Part shown: piece after piece, positions 1-11,823 of the stretch
Numbering within the stretch: position 1 is the first letter of the stretch
Layout: each line of letters begins with the position of its first letter
Origin: Semisulcospira habei
Taxonomy: Eukaryota > Mollusca > Gastropoda > Semisulcospiridae
Direction: 5' to 3'
Length of the DNA stretch: 64,000 nucleotides
Assembly (NCBI GenBank): GCA_036245525.1
Contig: BTPG01000004.1
Coordinates: forward strand, 230,450,084-230,514,083
Made by a program: the position numbers and the translations under genes
The notes under the pieces: generated by a model
The model's database searches: none
What the model saw: the letters and a program-made list of their open reading frames with translations, nothing else
What the model was told of the DNA's origin: nothing

Positions 1-304
1 TTAACCACACCGTGTCACATGTGTCATAATGCATGGTGACAAAAATAGTGACAGGTGACAATAAACTTGGAAAAAAAAGTCTTTCGTGCATGACAGGTCG
101 CTGGTACTTAACATGCATCACTAAATAGGGCATCTGTTTCTGTGACACATTAGTGTCCATGCATTTCCACCATGCCGATACACCATAAGGCCCCTACCTT
201 GTCACCAGATGTCAATGTTTACACCTGGCACTCATAAGGTATATCCACGGTCTAGACGTGATAAGCAGCATCAAATGATGATCAGTGTGTCTGTGTTGTG
301 TCTC
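1..304. other. AT-rich stretch without recognisable gene
   Basis: No coding similarity is visible on either strand. The stretch has several TGTGTCA/GTGACA-type words but no clear repeat structure. It precedes a degenerate reverse transcriptase fragment and could be that element's decayed upstream part or host DNA. Confidence 0.5.
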
Positions 305-837
305 GTACTCAAATCGGGTAAAACACATACATTGATTAGTAGTTATAGACCTATTGCGCTTACATCACAAGCTTGCAAAGTAATGGAAAAGATTATTTTA
401 AATCGGCTATTTCATTACTGTGAAAAACAGGATATAATTCCAATTCATCAAGCTGGTTTTCGGAAAGGTAGATGTACGACAGACCATTTAGTTAAACTCA
501 AAAATAACATTAAAAAACAATTTTCTAGACGAAAAAGTATATTAGCAACCTTTTTTGACGTAAAAAAAGGCTTATGATAGTGTTTGGCATGCTAGATTAT
601 TATACAAAATAAAACAGATTGGCATAACCGGGTTTATGTATTAGTACATTAAAAGCTTTTTGTCTGAAAGATTTGTCTGCACCAAAGTTGGTAAAAGTTA
701 TTCAACCTTAAATAAAATAGATATGGGTATTCTGCAGGCATCAATAATTTCACCCTTTGTATTCCCTGTGTTAATTTACGACCTCCCAAAATCTCTCTCA
801 CAAGACACAACTGTGGTACAATATGCAGATGATATTA
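305..837 (+). pseudogene. Degenerate non-LTR reverse transcriptase fragment (I/Jockey-like)
   Basis: Translation in two frames gives successive LINE reverse transcriptase blocks: SYRPIALTSQACKVMEKII, then QAGFRKGRCTTDHLVKL, then a block resembling the FFDLxKAYD motif (read FFDVKKG, followed by a frameshift), then a GIPQGSxxSP-like block (read GILQASIISP) and finally QYADDI, the catalytic block. Frames break near 570-660 and there is no full ORF, so this is a dead fragment. The motif style fits I/Jockey-group elements more than RTE; that assignment is inference. It stops abruptly just after YADDI, where the (TTAC)n tail of RTE-A copy 1 begins, so that LINE seems to have inserted into or beside it. 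No endonuclease domain is visible. Confidence 0.75.
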
Positions 838-1969
838 CTTACTTACGCCTGTCACCCCTACCCGGGTATAGGCCGTCGACGAGAGACCTCCAGCGACTCC
901 TGTCCTGTGCTTCTCCTTCGATTTTACTCCAGGTGGTTCCCAGTCTCTTGATGTCTGCTTGGAGGTCTCGACGCTAGGAATTTCTCGGCCTACCTCTTTT
1001 CCTCTTTCCCTGGGGGTTCCATGACAATGCCTGCCTAGTGATACTGGAAGCTGGCTTTCTTAGACTGTGACCAATCCATCCCCATTTTCTTCGCCCACTT
1101 TCATTCTCTGCTGTTATCTGCTCTGTTCTCTCCCAGAGTCTGACGTTGCTGATCTTCTCTGGCCAGTGGATTTTCAAAATTCTTCTAAGGCAACTGTTTA
1201 TGAAGGTCTGTACTCTGTTGACTGTGGTTTTTGTCAATCTCCAAGTCTCTGCTCCATATAGGAGAACTGCTTTTACATTGGAGTTGAAAATCCGGACTTT
1301 GGTGTGTTGTGACAGCTCTCTGGAACTCCACACTTTTTTCAACTGGAGAAAGGCTACTCTGGCTTTACAGATTCGTGCTCAGACATTTGCATCAGTGCCG
1401 CCTTTTTTGTCTATGATGCTCCCGAGATAGGTGAAGGACTCCACCTCCTCCAACGGGGTGCCAGCAAGCAAGACTGGTTCTTCCCTGGTTGCATTCAGCC
1501 TCATTGTCTTTGTTTTCTGCTTGTGAATGGTGAGGCCCACTTGGGACGAGATGTCAGCAAGCCTAGTGGTCTTGTCCTGCATTTTTTGATCAGTGTGGGA
1601 CAGTAATGCCAAGTCGTCTGCAAAATCGAGGTCGTCAAGTTGTGTCCACAGTGTCCACTGTATTCCACTTTGTCTGTTCTCTGTGGTCATCTTCATGACC
1701 TAGTCTATGGCCAGTAGGAAGAGGAACGGAGACAGCAGACACCCCTGCCTGACACTGGTTCTGACCTGGAGCTCCCTGGTGAACTGCCCTTCGTGGATCA
1801 CGCGACATGTCATGCCATCATAGCTGCTCTTGATCAGGCGGATGAGCTTTGTGGGTACACCGTAGTGTCGTAGGAGTTTCCACAGAGTCTCTCAGTCCAC
1901 GCTGTCAAATGCTTTCTCGTAATCCACAAAGTTGACGTACAGCGGGGAGCTCCACTCCATAGACTGTTC
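838..1969 (-). pseudogene. RTE-A copy 1: 3' part of an RTE-like LINE
   Basis: On the minus strand this reads the FADD-containing RT block (LDDLDFADDLALLSHTDQ), the thumb region and the C-terminal part with [13 protein letters not shown] and [17 protein letters not shown]. The frame changes near 1380. The element ends at the left with the (TTAC)n tail right after 837. At the right it is cut at about 1969, where a 168-bp satellite begins. The segment 1063-1969 is nearly the same as 4044-4952 on the other side of that satellite. The RTE-like assignment rests on the APE-RT architecture and on the C-terminal WxGH block. Confidence 0.85.
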
Positions 1970-4043
1970 CTCCATGACGTCAATAATGAACGCAAAGTCG
2001 TCCGATCGCTTTGAAATCAACACAGGGTGTTCAGGGGACCATTCCTGCACAGAAAACCCCATTTTGGAGGCGAAACTCGAGAAAACGATTCTTGGTCAAA
2101 ATGGCGCCGAACCTGCTGATGGGCCCTTCTGGCCGCCATGACGTCAATGGTGACGGAACGCAAAGTCGTCCGATCGCTTTGAAATCAACACAGGCTGTTC
2201 AGGGGACCATTCCTGCACAGAAAACCCCATTTTGGAGGCGAAACTCGAGAAAACGATTCTTGGTCAAAATGGCGCCGAACCTGCTGATGGGCCCTTCTGG
2301 CCGCCATGACGTCAATGGTGACGGAACGCAAAGTCGTCCGATCGCTTTGAAATCAACACAGGCTGTTCAGGGGACCATTCGTGCACAGAAAAACCCATTT
2401 TGGAGGCGAAACTCGAGAAAACGATTCTTGGTCAAAATGGCGCCGAACCTGCTGATGGGCCCTTCTGGCCGCCATGACGTCAATGATGACGGAACGCAAA
2501 GTCGTCCGATCGCTTTGAAATCAACACAGGCTGTTCAGGGGACCATTCCTGCACAGAAAAACCCATTTTGGAGGCGAAACTCGAGAAAACGATTCTTGGT
2601 CAAAATGGCGCCGAACCTGGTGATGGGCCCTTCTGGCCGCCATGACGTCAATGGTGACGGAACGCAAAGTCGTCCGATCGCTTTGAAATCAACACAGGCT
2701 GTTCAGGGGACCATTCCTGCACAGAAAACCCATTTTGGAGGCGAAACTCGAGAAAACGATTCTTGGTCAAAATGGCGCCGAACCTGCTGATGGGCCCTTC
2801 TGGCCGCCATGATGTCAATGGTGACGGAACGCAAAGTCGTCCGATCGCTTTGAAATCAACACAGGCTGTTCAGGGGACCATTCCTGCACAGAAAAACCCA
2901 TTTTGGAGGCGAAACTCGAGAAAACGATTCTTGGTCAAAATGGCACCGAACCTGGTGATGGGCCCTTCTGGCCACCATGACGTCAATGGTGACGGAACGC
3001 AAAGTCGTCCGATCGCTTTGAAATCAACACAGGCTGTTCAGGGGACCATTCCTGCACAGAAAAACCCATTTTGGAGGCGAAACTCGAGAAAACGATTCTT
3101 GGTCAAAATGGCGCCGAACCTGCTGATGGGCCCTTCTGGCCGCCATGACGTCAATGGTGACGCAACGCAAAGTCGTCCGATCGCTTTGAAATCAACACAG
3201 GCTGTTCAGGGGACCATTCCTGCACAGAAAAACCCATTTTGGAGGCGAAACTCGAGAAAACGATTCTTGGTCAAAATGGCGCCGAACCTGCTGATGGGCC
3301 CTTCTGGCCGCCATGACGTCAATGGTGACGGAACGCAAAGTCGTCCGATCGCTTTGAAATCAACACAGGCTGTTCAGGGGACCATTCCTGCACAAAAAAC
3401 CCCATTTTGGAGGCGAAACTCGAGAAAACGATTCTTGGTCAAAATGGCACCGAACCTGCTGATCGGCCCTTCTGGCCGCCATGACGTCAATGGTGACGGA
3501 ACGCAAAGTCGTCCGATCGCTTTGAAATCAACACAGGCTGTTCAGGGGACCATTCCTGCACAGAAAAACCCATTTTGGAGGCGAAACTCGAGAAAACGAT
3601 TCTTGGTCAAAATGGCGCCGAACCTGCTGATGGGCCCTTCTGGCCGCCATGACGTCAATGGTGACGGAACGCAAAGTTGTCCGATCGCTTTGAAATCAAC
3701 ACAGGCTGTTCAGGGGACCATTCCTGCACAGAAAAACCCATTTTGGAGGCGAAACTCGAGAAAACGATTCTTGGTCAAAATGGCGCCGAACCTGCTGATG
3801 GGCCCTTCTGGCCGCCATGACGTCAATGGTGACGGAACGCAAAGTCGTCCGATCGCTTTGAAATCAACACAGGCTGTTCAGGGGACCATTCCTGCACAGA
3901 AAAACCCATTTTGGAGGCGAAACTCGAGAAAACGATTCTTGGTCAAAATGGCGCCGAACCTGCTGGCCGCCATGACGTCAATGGTGACGGAACGCAAAGT
4001 CGTCCGATCGCTTTGAAATCAACACAGGCTGTTCAGGGGACAG
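1970..4043. repeat. 168-bp satellite array, 12 full units plus a partial unit
   Basis: Units begin with GACGTCAATGG at 1976, 2140, 2308, 2476, 2644, 2811, 2979, 3147, 3315, 3483, 3651, 3819 and (partial) 3974. Spacing is 168 bp except 164 for the first, 167 for the fifth (one A lost) and 155 for the twelfth (13 bp lost). Units are nearly identical. Because 168 is a multiple of three, one frame stays open through the array. The resulting repetitive 56-residue peptide has no recognisable domain, so I treat it as a by-product. Nearly all units carry the palindrome TGACGTCA (TGATGTCA in the 2811 unit) and an AAAATGG core. The array lies between two RTE-A fragments. Confidence 0.97.
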
Positions 4044-4301
4044 ACTGTGACCAATCCATCCCCATCTTCTTCGCCCAATTTCATTCTCTGCTGTTATCTG
4101 CTAGCTCTGTTCTCTCCCAGAGAGTCTGACGTTGCTGATCTTCTCTGGCCAGTGGATTTTCAAAATTCTTCTAAGGCAACTGTTTATGAAGATCTGTACT
4201 CTGTTGACTGTGGTTTTTGTCAATCTCCAATTCTCTGCTCCATATAGGAGAACTGCTTGTACGTTGGAGTCGAAAATCCGGACTTTGGTGTGTTGTGACA
4301 G

Positions 4302-5569
4302 CTATCTGGAACTCCACACTTTTTTCAACTGGAGAAAGGCTGCTCTGGCTTTACCGATTCGTGCTCTGACATCTGCATCAGTGCCGCCTTTTTTTTTGTC
4401 TATGATGCTCCCGAGATAGGTGAAGGACTCTACCTCCTCCAACGGGGTGCCAGCAAGCAAGACTGGTTCTTCCCTGGTTGCATTCATCCTCATTGTCTTT
4501 GTTTTCTGTTTGTGAATGGTGAGGCCCACTTGGGACGAGATGTCAGCAAGCCTTATGGTCTTGTCCTGCATTTTTTGATGAGTGTGGGTCAGATGCCAAG
4601 TCGTCTGCAAAATCAAGGTCGTCAAGCTGTGTCCACAGTGTCCACTGTATTCCACTTCGTCTGTGTTCTGTGGTCATCTTCATGACCCAGTCTACGGCCA
4701 GTAGGAAGAGGAACGGAGAGAGCAGACACCCTTGGCTGACACCGGTTCTGACCTGGAGCTCCCTGGTGAACTGCCCTTTGTGGATCACGCGACATGTCAT
4801 GCCATCATAGCTGCTCTTGATCAGGCGGACGAGCTTTGTGGGTACACCGTAGTGTTGTAGGAGTTTCCACATAGTCTCTCGGTCCACGCTGTCAAATGCT
4901 TTCTCGTAATCCACAAAGTTGACGTACAGCGGGGAGCTCCACTCCAGAGACTGTTCCACGATGATGCGGAGAGTGGTGATCTGGTCTGTACATGATCGGT
5001 TTTTCCTGAATCCTGCTTGCTGGTCTCTCAGCTGGGGGTCAACGGAGCTCTTCATTCTCTCCAGGATGATCCTGTTGAAGACCTTTCCTGGTACTGACAG
5101 CAAGGTGATTCCTCTGTAGTTGGAACACTTGCTGAGGTCGCCTTTCTTGGGAAGCTTGATTAGGTACCCCTCCTTCCAGTCAGCCGGCATCACCTCCTCT
5201 TCCCAGATCTTTCCAAACAGTGGGTACAGCAGCTCTACTGTTGTCTCTAAGTCTGCTTTCAGAGACTCCGCTGGGATGCCATCTGGCCCTGCTGCTTTGC
5301 CGTTCTTCAAAAATGCCACTGCTCTTCTGATCTCTTCCCGGCTGGGTCTGTCACAGGGGACCATTCCTGCACAGTCGGCCTCTGCTGGCTGGATGTCTGG
5401 GGGGGTCAGGTGGGCTGGGTCTGTTCAGTAACTCTTCAAAATACTCGGCCCATCTGTCGAGTTGGTCTGCTCTGTCTGCAATAGGCTTGCCTTCTTTGTC
5501 TTTTACTGGTCTTTCTGTATGGCCATACTTGCCCGACAATCTTCTGGTAATGTAGTAGAGCTGTTTCAT
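4302..5569 (-). pseudogene. Reverse transcriptase region of RTE-A copy 2
   Basis: Ordered RT blocks are visible: FLKNGKAAGPDGIPAESLK, CSNYRGITLLSVPGKV, DQQAGFRKNRSCTDQI, YVNFVDYEKAFDSVDRE, TGVSQGCLLSPFLF and LDDLDFADDLA, followed in another frame by the QVGLTIHKQKTKTM region. In the family this enzyme performs target-primed reverse transcription of its own RNA. The reading frame is broken at about 4600 (bases lost after the FADD block) and at about 5360. At 5355-5374 a 20-base stretch identical to part of the neighbouring satellite replaces the sequence found in copy 3, adding to the damage. It is not functional as it stands. Confidence 0.85.
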
Positions 5570-5886
5570 GTTGCCGCTGCCTGCTGCCTTTTCTGCCTCT
5601 GCTGCCAGGCGATTCCTCCTGTGCCCTTGCTTTGGCTGCTCTCGTGTTGACTGTTGTTGACAACTGCTTTCTTCTGCTTCCTCACTTCTATCTTCTTCAA
5701 GGTCTGTGCCGACAGCCAGTCTTTGTGATGGTGTTTCCTGAACCCTACAGTGTCTTTGCAGGTTGAGTTCAGCGCCTCTCTAACCGTCTTCCACGGCTGC
5801 TCTGTGGTGACCACCTCCTCTTCATTTACTAGCTCCTGTAGCGCTTGAAACCGGTTGGACAGCACCAGTTTGAACTCTTCTCTCAC

Positions 5887-6573
5887 TCAAGTCTCTCTCA
5901 GGAGGCATACTTTATAGCGCTGTCTTCTTCTTGTCTCTGTGCGGCTTTTCTTTAACTTGAGCTTTATTCTTAAGGTAAGCAGATGGTGGTCTGAGGCGAC
6001 ATCTGCTCCCCTCCTTACTCGAACATCTTGAAGGGATCTTCTAAATTTCTTGCTAATGCAGATATGGTCTATTTGGTTCTCTGTAGTATGGTCAGGTGAG
6101 ACCCAAGTTGCTTTGTGTATTCTTCTGTGTGGGAAGATGCTGTCTCCAATGACAAGTCTGTTTAGAGCACAAAAGTCTACAAACCTCTCCTCGTTCTCAC
6201 TCATCTCCCCTAGTCCCTGTCTCCCCATCACCTCTTCATAACCGGTGTTGTCTTCCCCTATTTTGGCATTAAAATCGCCCATGACGATGGTGATGTCTCG
6301 CTCCGCACATTTGTCCACGGCACTCTGGAGTCGGTCGTAGAACTCTTGTTTCTCTTCCTCGTCACTGTCATTAGTGGTCGCATAACACTGGATGACGTTC
6401 AGCTTGAGCTTTTTCTTGGTTCTAAAGGCTGCTGTGATAATTCTTGGCCCAAGAGGTTCCCAGCCCATCAGCGCTCTCTGTGCCACTGGTGACAGCATGA
6501 ATGCTACTCCTTCTGTATGGGGGGGGGGGGGGGGGGGGGCATTCTCCTCTTCATGACCTGAATACAGAATCAT
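5887..6573 (-). pseudogene. AP-endonuclease-like domain of RTE-A copy 2
   Basis: The 228-residue ORF carries the APE-type endonuclease signature. It has a MGDFNAKIGED block (catalytic D and N), an HKATWVSPDHTTENQIDHI block and a terminal SDHHLL block with the catalytic D-H pair. In LINEs this domain nicks target DNA to start insertion. The N-terminal part (GTWNVKT block and the early catalytic Glu) lies upstream on the minus strand in broken frames up to about 6790. A proline run near the start comes from the expanded G tract. A TGA at 5887 separates it from the linker ORF at 5886-5566. Confidence 0.85.
6519..6539. repeat. Poly-G run of 21 inside the RTE-A endonuclease
   Basis: This is a homopolymer of 21 G on the plus strand (C in the sense orientation of the LINE). 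The same site in copy 3 (25814-25819) has six G, so the tract expanded after insertion, or its length is a sequencing error. Confidence 0.9.
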
Positions 6574-7080
6574 CTCCCCACTTAACAGCCTTTTATGGCC
6601 AGACTGCGTCCATCTGGCTTCACTGATACCTAGCAGGGAAAGGTTTGTACTTTTGCATTTCCGCTGCTATCTGGGCGGCCTTGCCGCTCTGTTACATGGT
6701 CTTGACGTTCCATGTGCCCATGGTTGTGTCCCTGGATAGAGAGAGGCGGCTCGGTCCTCTGGCTTCCAAAGACTTCCGGCTTTCACCACAGGACGTCATA
6801 AATCTTCTGGTAGAAGAACCTTCCTCCTCCAGGAAAGGAATTACTGTTTGTCTTTTCGTCGGCGTTTTTGTAGCTATTTCCTTTTTTTGCAGGGTGGGGA
6901 AGCTACCCCCACGCCCAACCCCTTTACTAGGAGGACCAGGAGTTTTCTGTCGAGGTCTCCTTCCCTTAGACCATGTTGGTTCACGGCACCTTATTTCATT
7001 CGGTGCACCCCTCTCGCGAGGGACACCCTATCCACTACCCAGGGGACGCGCCTCAACGCCATATGGTCCCAGCGCGAGGT

Positions 7081-7657
7081 TACACCATACAGCTCTAAGA
7101 TAATATACAAAGGACCCATACACATACTGTCAGCAGTATCTGTTGCAGACAGTTTTCTGACTGTGTTGAGATGCTTGATCCTGGGGAAAATAACTTTAAG
7201 TCTTAAGTCTGTGCCCAGTGTTTACAGTGACATGGACTGTGACACTAAACATGACATCAAGCTCGAGTCTAACTCTGTTCCCAGTACAGGTATAGCTGTC
7301 CATGCACTGTTCTACGCATAATAATTGGATACCTGGAAAGGTCAAAGTCACTTTGCTCACACACATGAATAAACAATCACTCCCCGATTCTCCCAGCAGA
7401 CACGCTAAGAAACACTATCAGTTGTTTGGATCCGTGACAAAATTATGGCTTTCGGTCACGTCAAGATTTCGCGAGCATCAACGAAACACATTGAGTTGAT
7501 CCACAACCGTCAAGTTTTGACAAATTGCCATAGTGTTGTTGCTGATCTAAACAACGAATTTGTCTCGGTTCCCTATCGCATAAGAGTGATTTCGAAAAAA
7601 AGAGAGACACTTACTTGTGACTGTCAGACATGTCTTTGGTTCCTGCGCTTCTGTCAC
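7081..7657. other. Unassigned sequence right of RTE-A copy 2
   Basis: No domain or repeat is recognised here. Short ORFs at 7302-7499 and 7445-7813 look random and the latter runs into a dispersed repeat. The words GTGACA and CCCAGTGTTTACAGTGACA occur, but without a repeat pattern. Confidence 0.4.
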
Positions 7658-8043
7658 CCCACCCGGGTCTGCCCTGGGGGACTTGGGTGGGGTTGGATAT
7701 TTTTTAGTTCCCAGGGTCACCCTGGTCAGCCCCACAGGGTGGGTTTTTCTCTCTATTCTGGGGCATGTGTTTCTGTCTACCCTTTGTCCATTCACCTGTA
7801 TTTGCCTTTTTAAAACTCTCCCTACTGTCTGCACTGCCTGTAGCTCTTGATATTGGATGTGTGTTGCTAAATGGTCTTAGCTTTATTTAGGCCCCATGTG
7901 TTAGGTTTATTTAACGTATTTGACCGGCTGGCGACATACATTCAATGTTCTGTTTAGTTTAGTTTTTTTCACAAGCAGTGCAGGCACGTCCTGAGAAAGC
8001 CTTGTTGCTGTCTGGACGTTAAGCAATGTACAATCAATCAATC
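7658..8043 (+). repeat. Dispersed SINE-like repeat, family S, copy 1
   Basis: The copy starts near CACCCGGGTCTGCCCTGGGG, continues through a pyrimidine-rich middle, GGATGTGTGTTGCTAAATGG and CCGGCTGGCGACATACATTC, and ends in GGACGTTAAGCAATG followed by (AATC)n. Near-identical copies lie at 35534-36235 (several partial units) and 36421-36812. The 3' end with GACGTTAAGCAA plus a tetranucleotide tail looks like a retroposed SINE or LINE end, but I see no A/B-box promoter, so its class is open. Confidence 0.7.
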
Positions 8044-8194
8044 CTGCGCTTCTGTCACGTGTATGCATGCACATCCGCACATTTGAAACAATTAGAATAC
8101 CTACACACCTCAGAAAAGACCCTAGCCATTAAACTCTTCATTTATGATTGTGTGCTTTTCCACTTTCTTTGCCCTGACACAAACTTGTTTCTTA

Positions 8195-8398
8195 CGATGT
8201 CATTGTTTTGAGGCCATACTGATGACGCATACTACGTGTACAGTTTGGTGTGGAAGTATGACGCAGCACGAAACACACAGTGTTTAACTATGACGTCATT
8301 GGATTTGAGGCCCTACTGATGACGCATACTACGTGTACAGTTTGGTGTGGAAGTATGACGCAGCACGACACACACAGTGCTTTAACTATGACGTCATC
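8195..8398. repeat. Tandem duplication of about 98 bp with CRE palindromes
   Basis: Two copies begin at about 8195 and 8292 and share GAGGCC.TACTGATGACGC, TACTACGTGTACAG and GTATGACGCAGCACGA. The second and the truncated third unit begin with GACGTCAT, forming TGACGTCA at about 8291 and 8389. A further GACGTCA occurs near 8456. No gene is visible. Confidence 0.85.
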
Positions 8399-8761
8399 CA
8401 GCCTTCACAAGAACAAAAGTTTAGTCTCATCCTAGTGCACAAATCCATTTGGCCGACGTCAGCATGATGGCCTGTTGCGCTTGGGTATGCAGTATCAACG
8501 CAAGCATGAATGGGCGGTACTGAGGCAAAACTAGTCAAGTGGGAAAACCAATATGGTGGTGGTACTGCCCTAAGGAACTGGAGTGTACGGTACTCGTACA
8601 AAAGTAACCTGACGTTTATGAAGACACTCGGGGATTGTCCAGAACAGTGATATAGTTTCCAAGGTTGCCTACACTGGGGTTAGTGAGGACCTATACTTTT
8701 CCAGTTGAATGGTTTCTACTGAACTGCTTATGATGGTTCTATCAGTGATTGACTTCATTAC

Positions 8762-8963
8762 CCCATATCATACTGAGGCTAAAAGCTTCACATTTGTACA
8801 CTGCCATATGCAAGCTACATTATAGTACTACGGATATAGACCAATGGCTTTAGTTCAAGGGTAGTGCCAGAATAGCTTGGCCGCTAATGGCTATTCTGGC
8901 ACTACCCTTGAATTATTTTAGTCAAACGTACTTCACAAACTGTTGTATTCCGAATGATAAGCG
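8762..8963. mobile_element. TTAA-flanked hairpin MITE, copy 1
   Basis: This 202-bp element starts CCCATATCATACTGAGG and ends GAATGATAAGCG. It is flanked by TTAC (8758-8761, a changed TTAA) and TTAA (8964-8967). The core at 8854-8912 is an inverted repeat: TTCAAGGGTAGTGCCAG pairs with CTGGCACTACCCTTGAA. It is alignable end to end with the copy at 27521. TTAA duplication and CCC-starting ends are features of the piggyBac superfamily, so mobilisation by a piggyBac transposase is inferred. It has no coding capacity. Confidence 0.8.
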
Positions 8964-9124
8964 TTAAAAGGAAAATGACTTGCTGTTCAGCAGGTTTCAA
9001 ATTTTAATTACGTCTTTGTTTCCTCTCTCAGAACCATCTGATCGCGTTAGTGTTGATACAGCGTGTCTGCGCTCAGCATGTTGGAAGCTTCCATTCGCAG
9101 TGGCAGGAAGTCTGGGTTACATAG

Positions 9125-10139
<1,015 letters not shown>

Positions 10140-10400
10140 GTTGTGTATCGGGCTAGTGGTCATCCGAACGTCTGCAGTCGTCAGTTCGTCTGCCCGTCCA
10201 CCGTCCGCCATTGTCCAGTGACAGTTAACCCTTGTCCATGGTAAACTTTAACGTTGACATTTTCTCGGAGACTATTGAAGCCACAGTCTTCAGATTGGGC
10301 ATTCAGACTTGGCCCAAAGATACTTTGTGGTAAGACCTGCCTACATATACAATTGCGCTGATCTCTATGAAAGGTCAAGGTCACAGTTGATAAAATGGGT
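10140..10400 (+). repeat. Dispersed repeat family G, degenerate copy
   Basis: It shares with the copies at 14752, 21012, 22146 and 28370 the order CATGGTAAACTTTAACGTTG, CATTTTCTCGGAGACTATT, CCACAGTCTTCA, CTTGGCCCAAAGATACTTTG and then AGGTCAAGGTCACAG. The AGGTCAAGGTCA word lies at 10372-10383. The typical GGCTCAC head is not preserved. Confidence 0.7.
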
Positions 10401-10524
10401 GAATGAACTATGACTGATGATGATGTGTAGTATGTCATGAAATCATTGCGCAGACTGTTTGATGACTAACTAATGATCGTTGTGGTATTTTGTGATTGCT
10501 GTGAAAAGAATTTGATCTTCAAAG

Positions 10525-10735
10525 ATGCACACTCACAGGCACACCCAGATACTACACCTTCCTAACACGCGCGCACTATACTCAAACATACAAGGAGGCA
10601 CGCACGCACATGCGTAAGCAAACACAGTAACTGACACAAGCACATAGAGCCTGTGACTGCACACACACGCATACACACACACACGCATACTCTCACCGTG
10701 CGTGCACACTGACACACAAACAGCTTGTGATTGCT
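10525..10735. repeat. CA-rich low-complexity tract
   Basis: Interrupted (CA)n and CACACG/CGCACGCAC words form a simple-sequence region. The minus-strand ORF here is a by-product of composition. Confidence 0.8.
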
Positions 10736-11570
10736 AGGTTCAGCGGTTTAATGTTTATACTTATTCCATTAAATAAACACAAAATGAGAAGAATTCTAAA
10801 ATGAATACTGGGAAAAATCATATTCCACAGGTTGTCACATCATAATGTTTTGTTCTTGTTTTTTTGTTGGGACGAGTTGTCACGGCAATGAGTTTTTATT
10901 CACTGAATTGTTGTAACACTGAGTTTTCGTTGACAAGTTGTCGTTCCAACGAGTTGTTAGACGCCCTTTTCATCACAGTGATTACTGGTATGTAAACAGC
11001 GCAATATCTTCGCAGGCATAAAAAATTAAGAGGGTCGGAGGCTAGACCCCTAAATTAGATAAAACTGTTAGGACGAGTTGACTGCTATCGATTGCTAGTT
11101 GACTTTACCTGGGGCGAGTTCATTTTTGGGCGAGTTGACCGTCAGCCTTAAAATGTCCCTTAAAACTTCCGCAAAAATGGCGTCTGGTCTTGGGTCGCAT
11201 AAAATTCGACAAAAGCGCTTATAAAGTTATATATGGACATCAGTGATTGCATGTAAGTTGTAGTACAAATAGAAATCTTACTGAATTATCATTAACTCAT
11301 TTCATCCTTATACACCCTTGATCTTAGGTCTTCCCTTTGTTTACTGTGTAACACTATCGTGGTGGCAGTGGCACATCTGCATCATCAAAAGGCCTTGAAC
11401 TTGGGGATGGTTATTAGGTTTCAGTTGTGTGTGCTTAGCTTAAGCTCGTATAATGGTAGTGTGTGTGTAGCGTAGTATAACTTTTGTAACACATTTAGCG
11501 CCGATTCTAGGGATTTGGTGCGGTATTCATTGTATGAATGCGCATCGTTATTAATACTATTATTGTTATT
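10736..11570. other. Unassigned stretch with scattered CGAGTTG words
   Basis: The word GACGAGTTG or GGCGAGTT recurs irregularly between 10870 and 11140. There is no domain, ORF or clear tandem unit. Confidence 0.35.
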
Positions 11571-11823
11571 ATCTATCCCGTAGTCTTGCCGACCGTTGGG
11601 GCACCACTGATGACTTGGCAACCAGCTCCCTCATTCCTCTCTGTTCTCTGCCATTCTTAGCGTATCACCTAGCCTCAGCCCTGTCCACTCTGAGATATTG
11701 TCCTCCCATCTTTTCCCCTGTCTTCCTTTCCTTCGTCCTCCTTGCACAGTGCCTTGCAGGATTGTTTTGGCAAGCCCTGCTGAACGTGTGACATGCCCAT
11801 ACCACTTCAGTTTGCGTTTTTTT
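11571..11823 (-). pseudogene. RTE-B 3' fragment, inverted relative to its neighbour
   Basis: The minus strand encodes the C-terminal end of an RTE-like RT (HIKKRKLKWYGHVTRSAGLA and EDNISEWTGLRLGDTLRMAE) and finishes with the (ATAG)n tail at the left edge. It is truncated at its 5' end at about 11823. A plus-strand copy of the same region follows within 400 bp (12222-12495), giving long inverted arms. Confidence 0.85.

Larger units (their letters stand above)
4044..7080 (-). mobile_element. RTE-A copy 2, nearly complete but lacking its 3' terminus
   Basis: Read on the minus strand, this runs from a 5' leader (boundary near 7080, judged from where similarity to copy 3 at 26354 stops) through the endonuclease (6573-5887), a linker and the RT (5364-4543) to a cut end at 4044. 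The last roughly 225 bp, with the tail, are missing. Relative to copy 3 it lacks about 60 bp of the linker near 5607, keeps about 40 bp that copy 3 has lost near 5715-5750, and carries an expanded run of 21 G at 6519-6539 where copy 3 has six. The left neighbour is the 168-bp satellite. Confidence 0.85.

Noticed and set aside
2011..4016. Long repetitive ORFs of 259 and 417 codons across the satellite
   Set aside because: They arise because the 168-bp unit is a multiple of three and one frame lacks a stop. A one-base loss in unit 5 simply moves the frame. There is no domain, signal or start context.
6519..6539. Proline-run insertion as a functional change in the RTE-A endonuclease
   Set aside because: The run of 21 G is a homopolymer expansion or sequencing artefact in an already broken copy.
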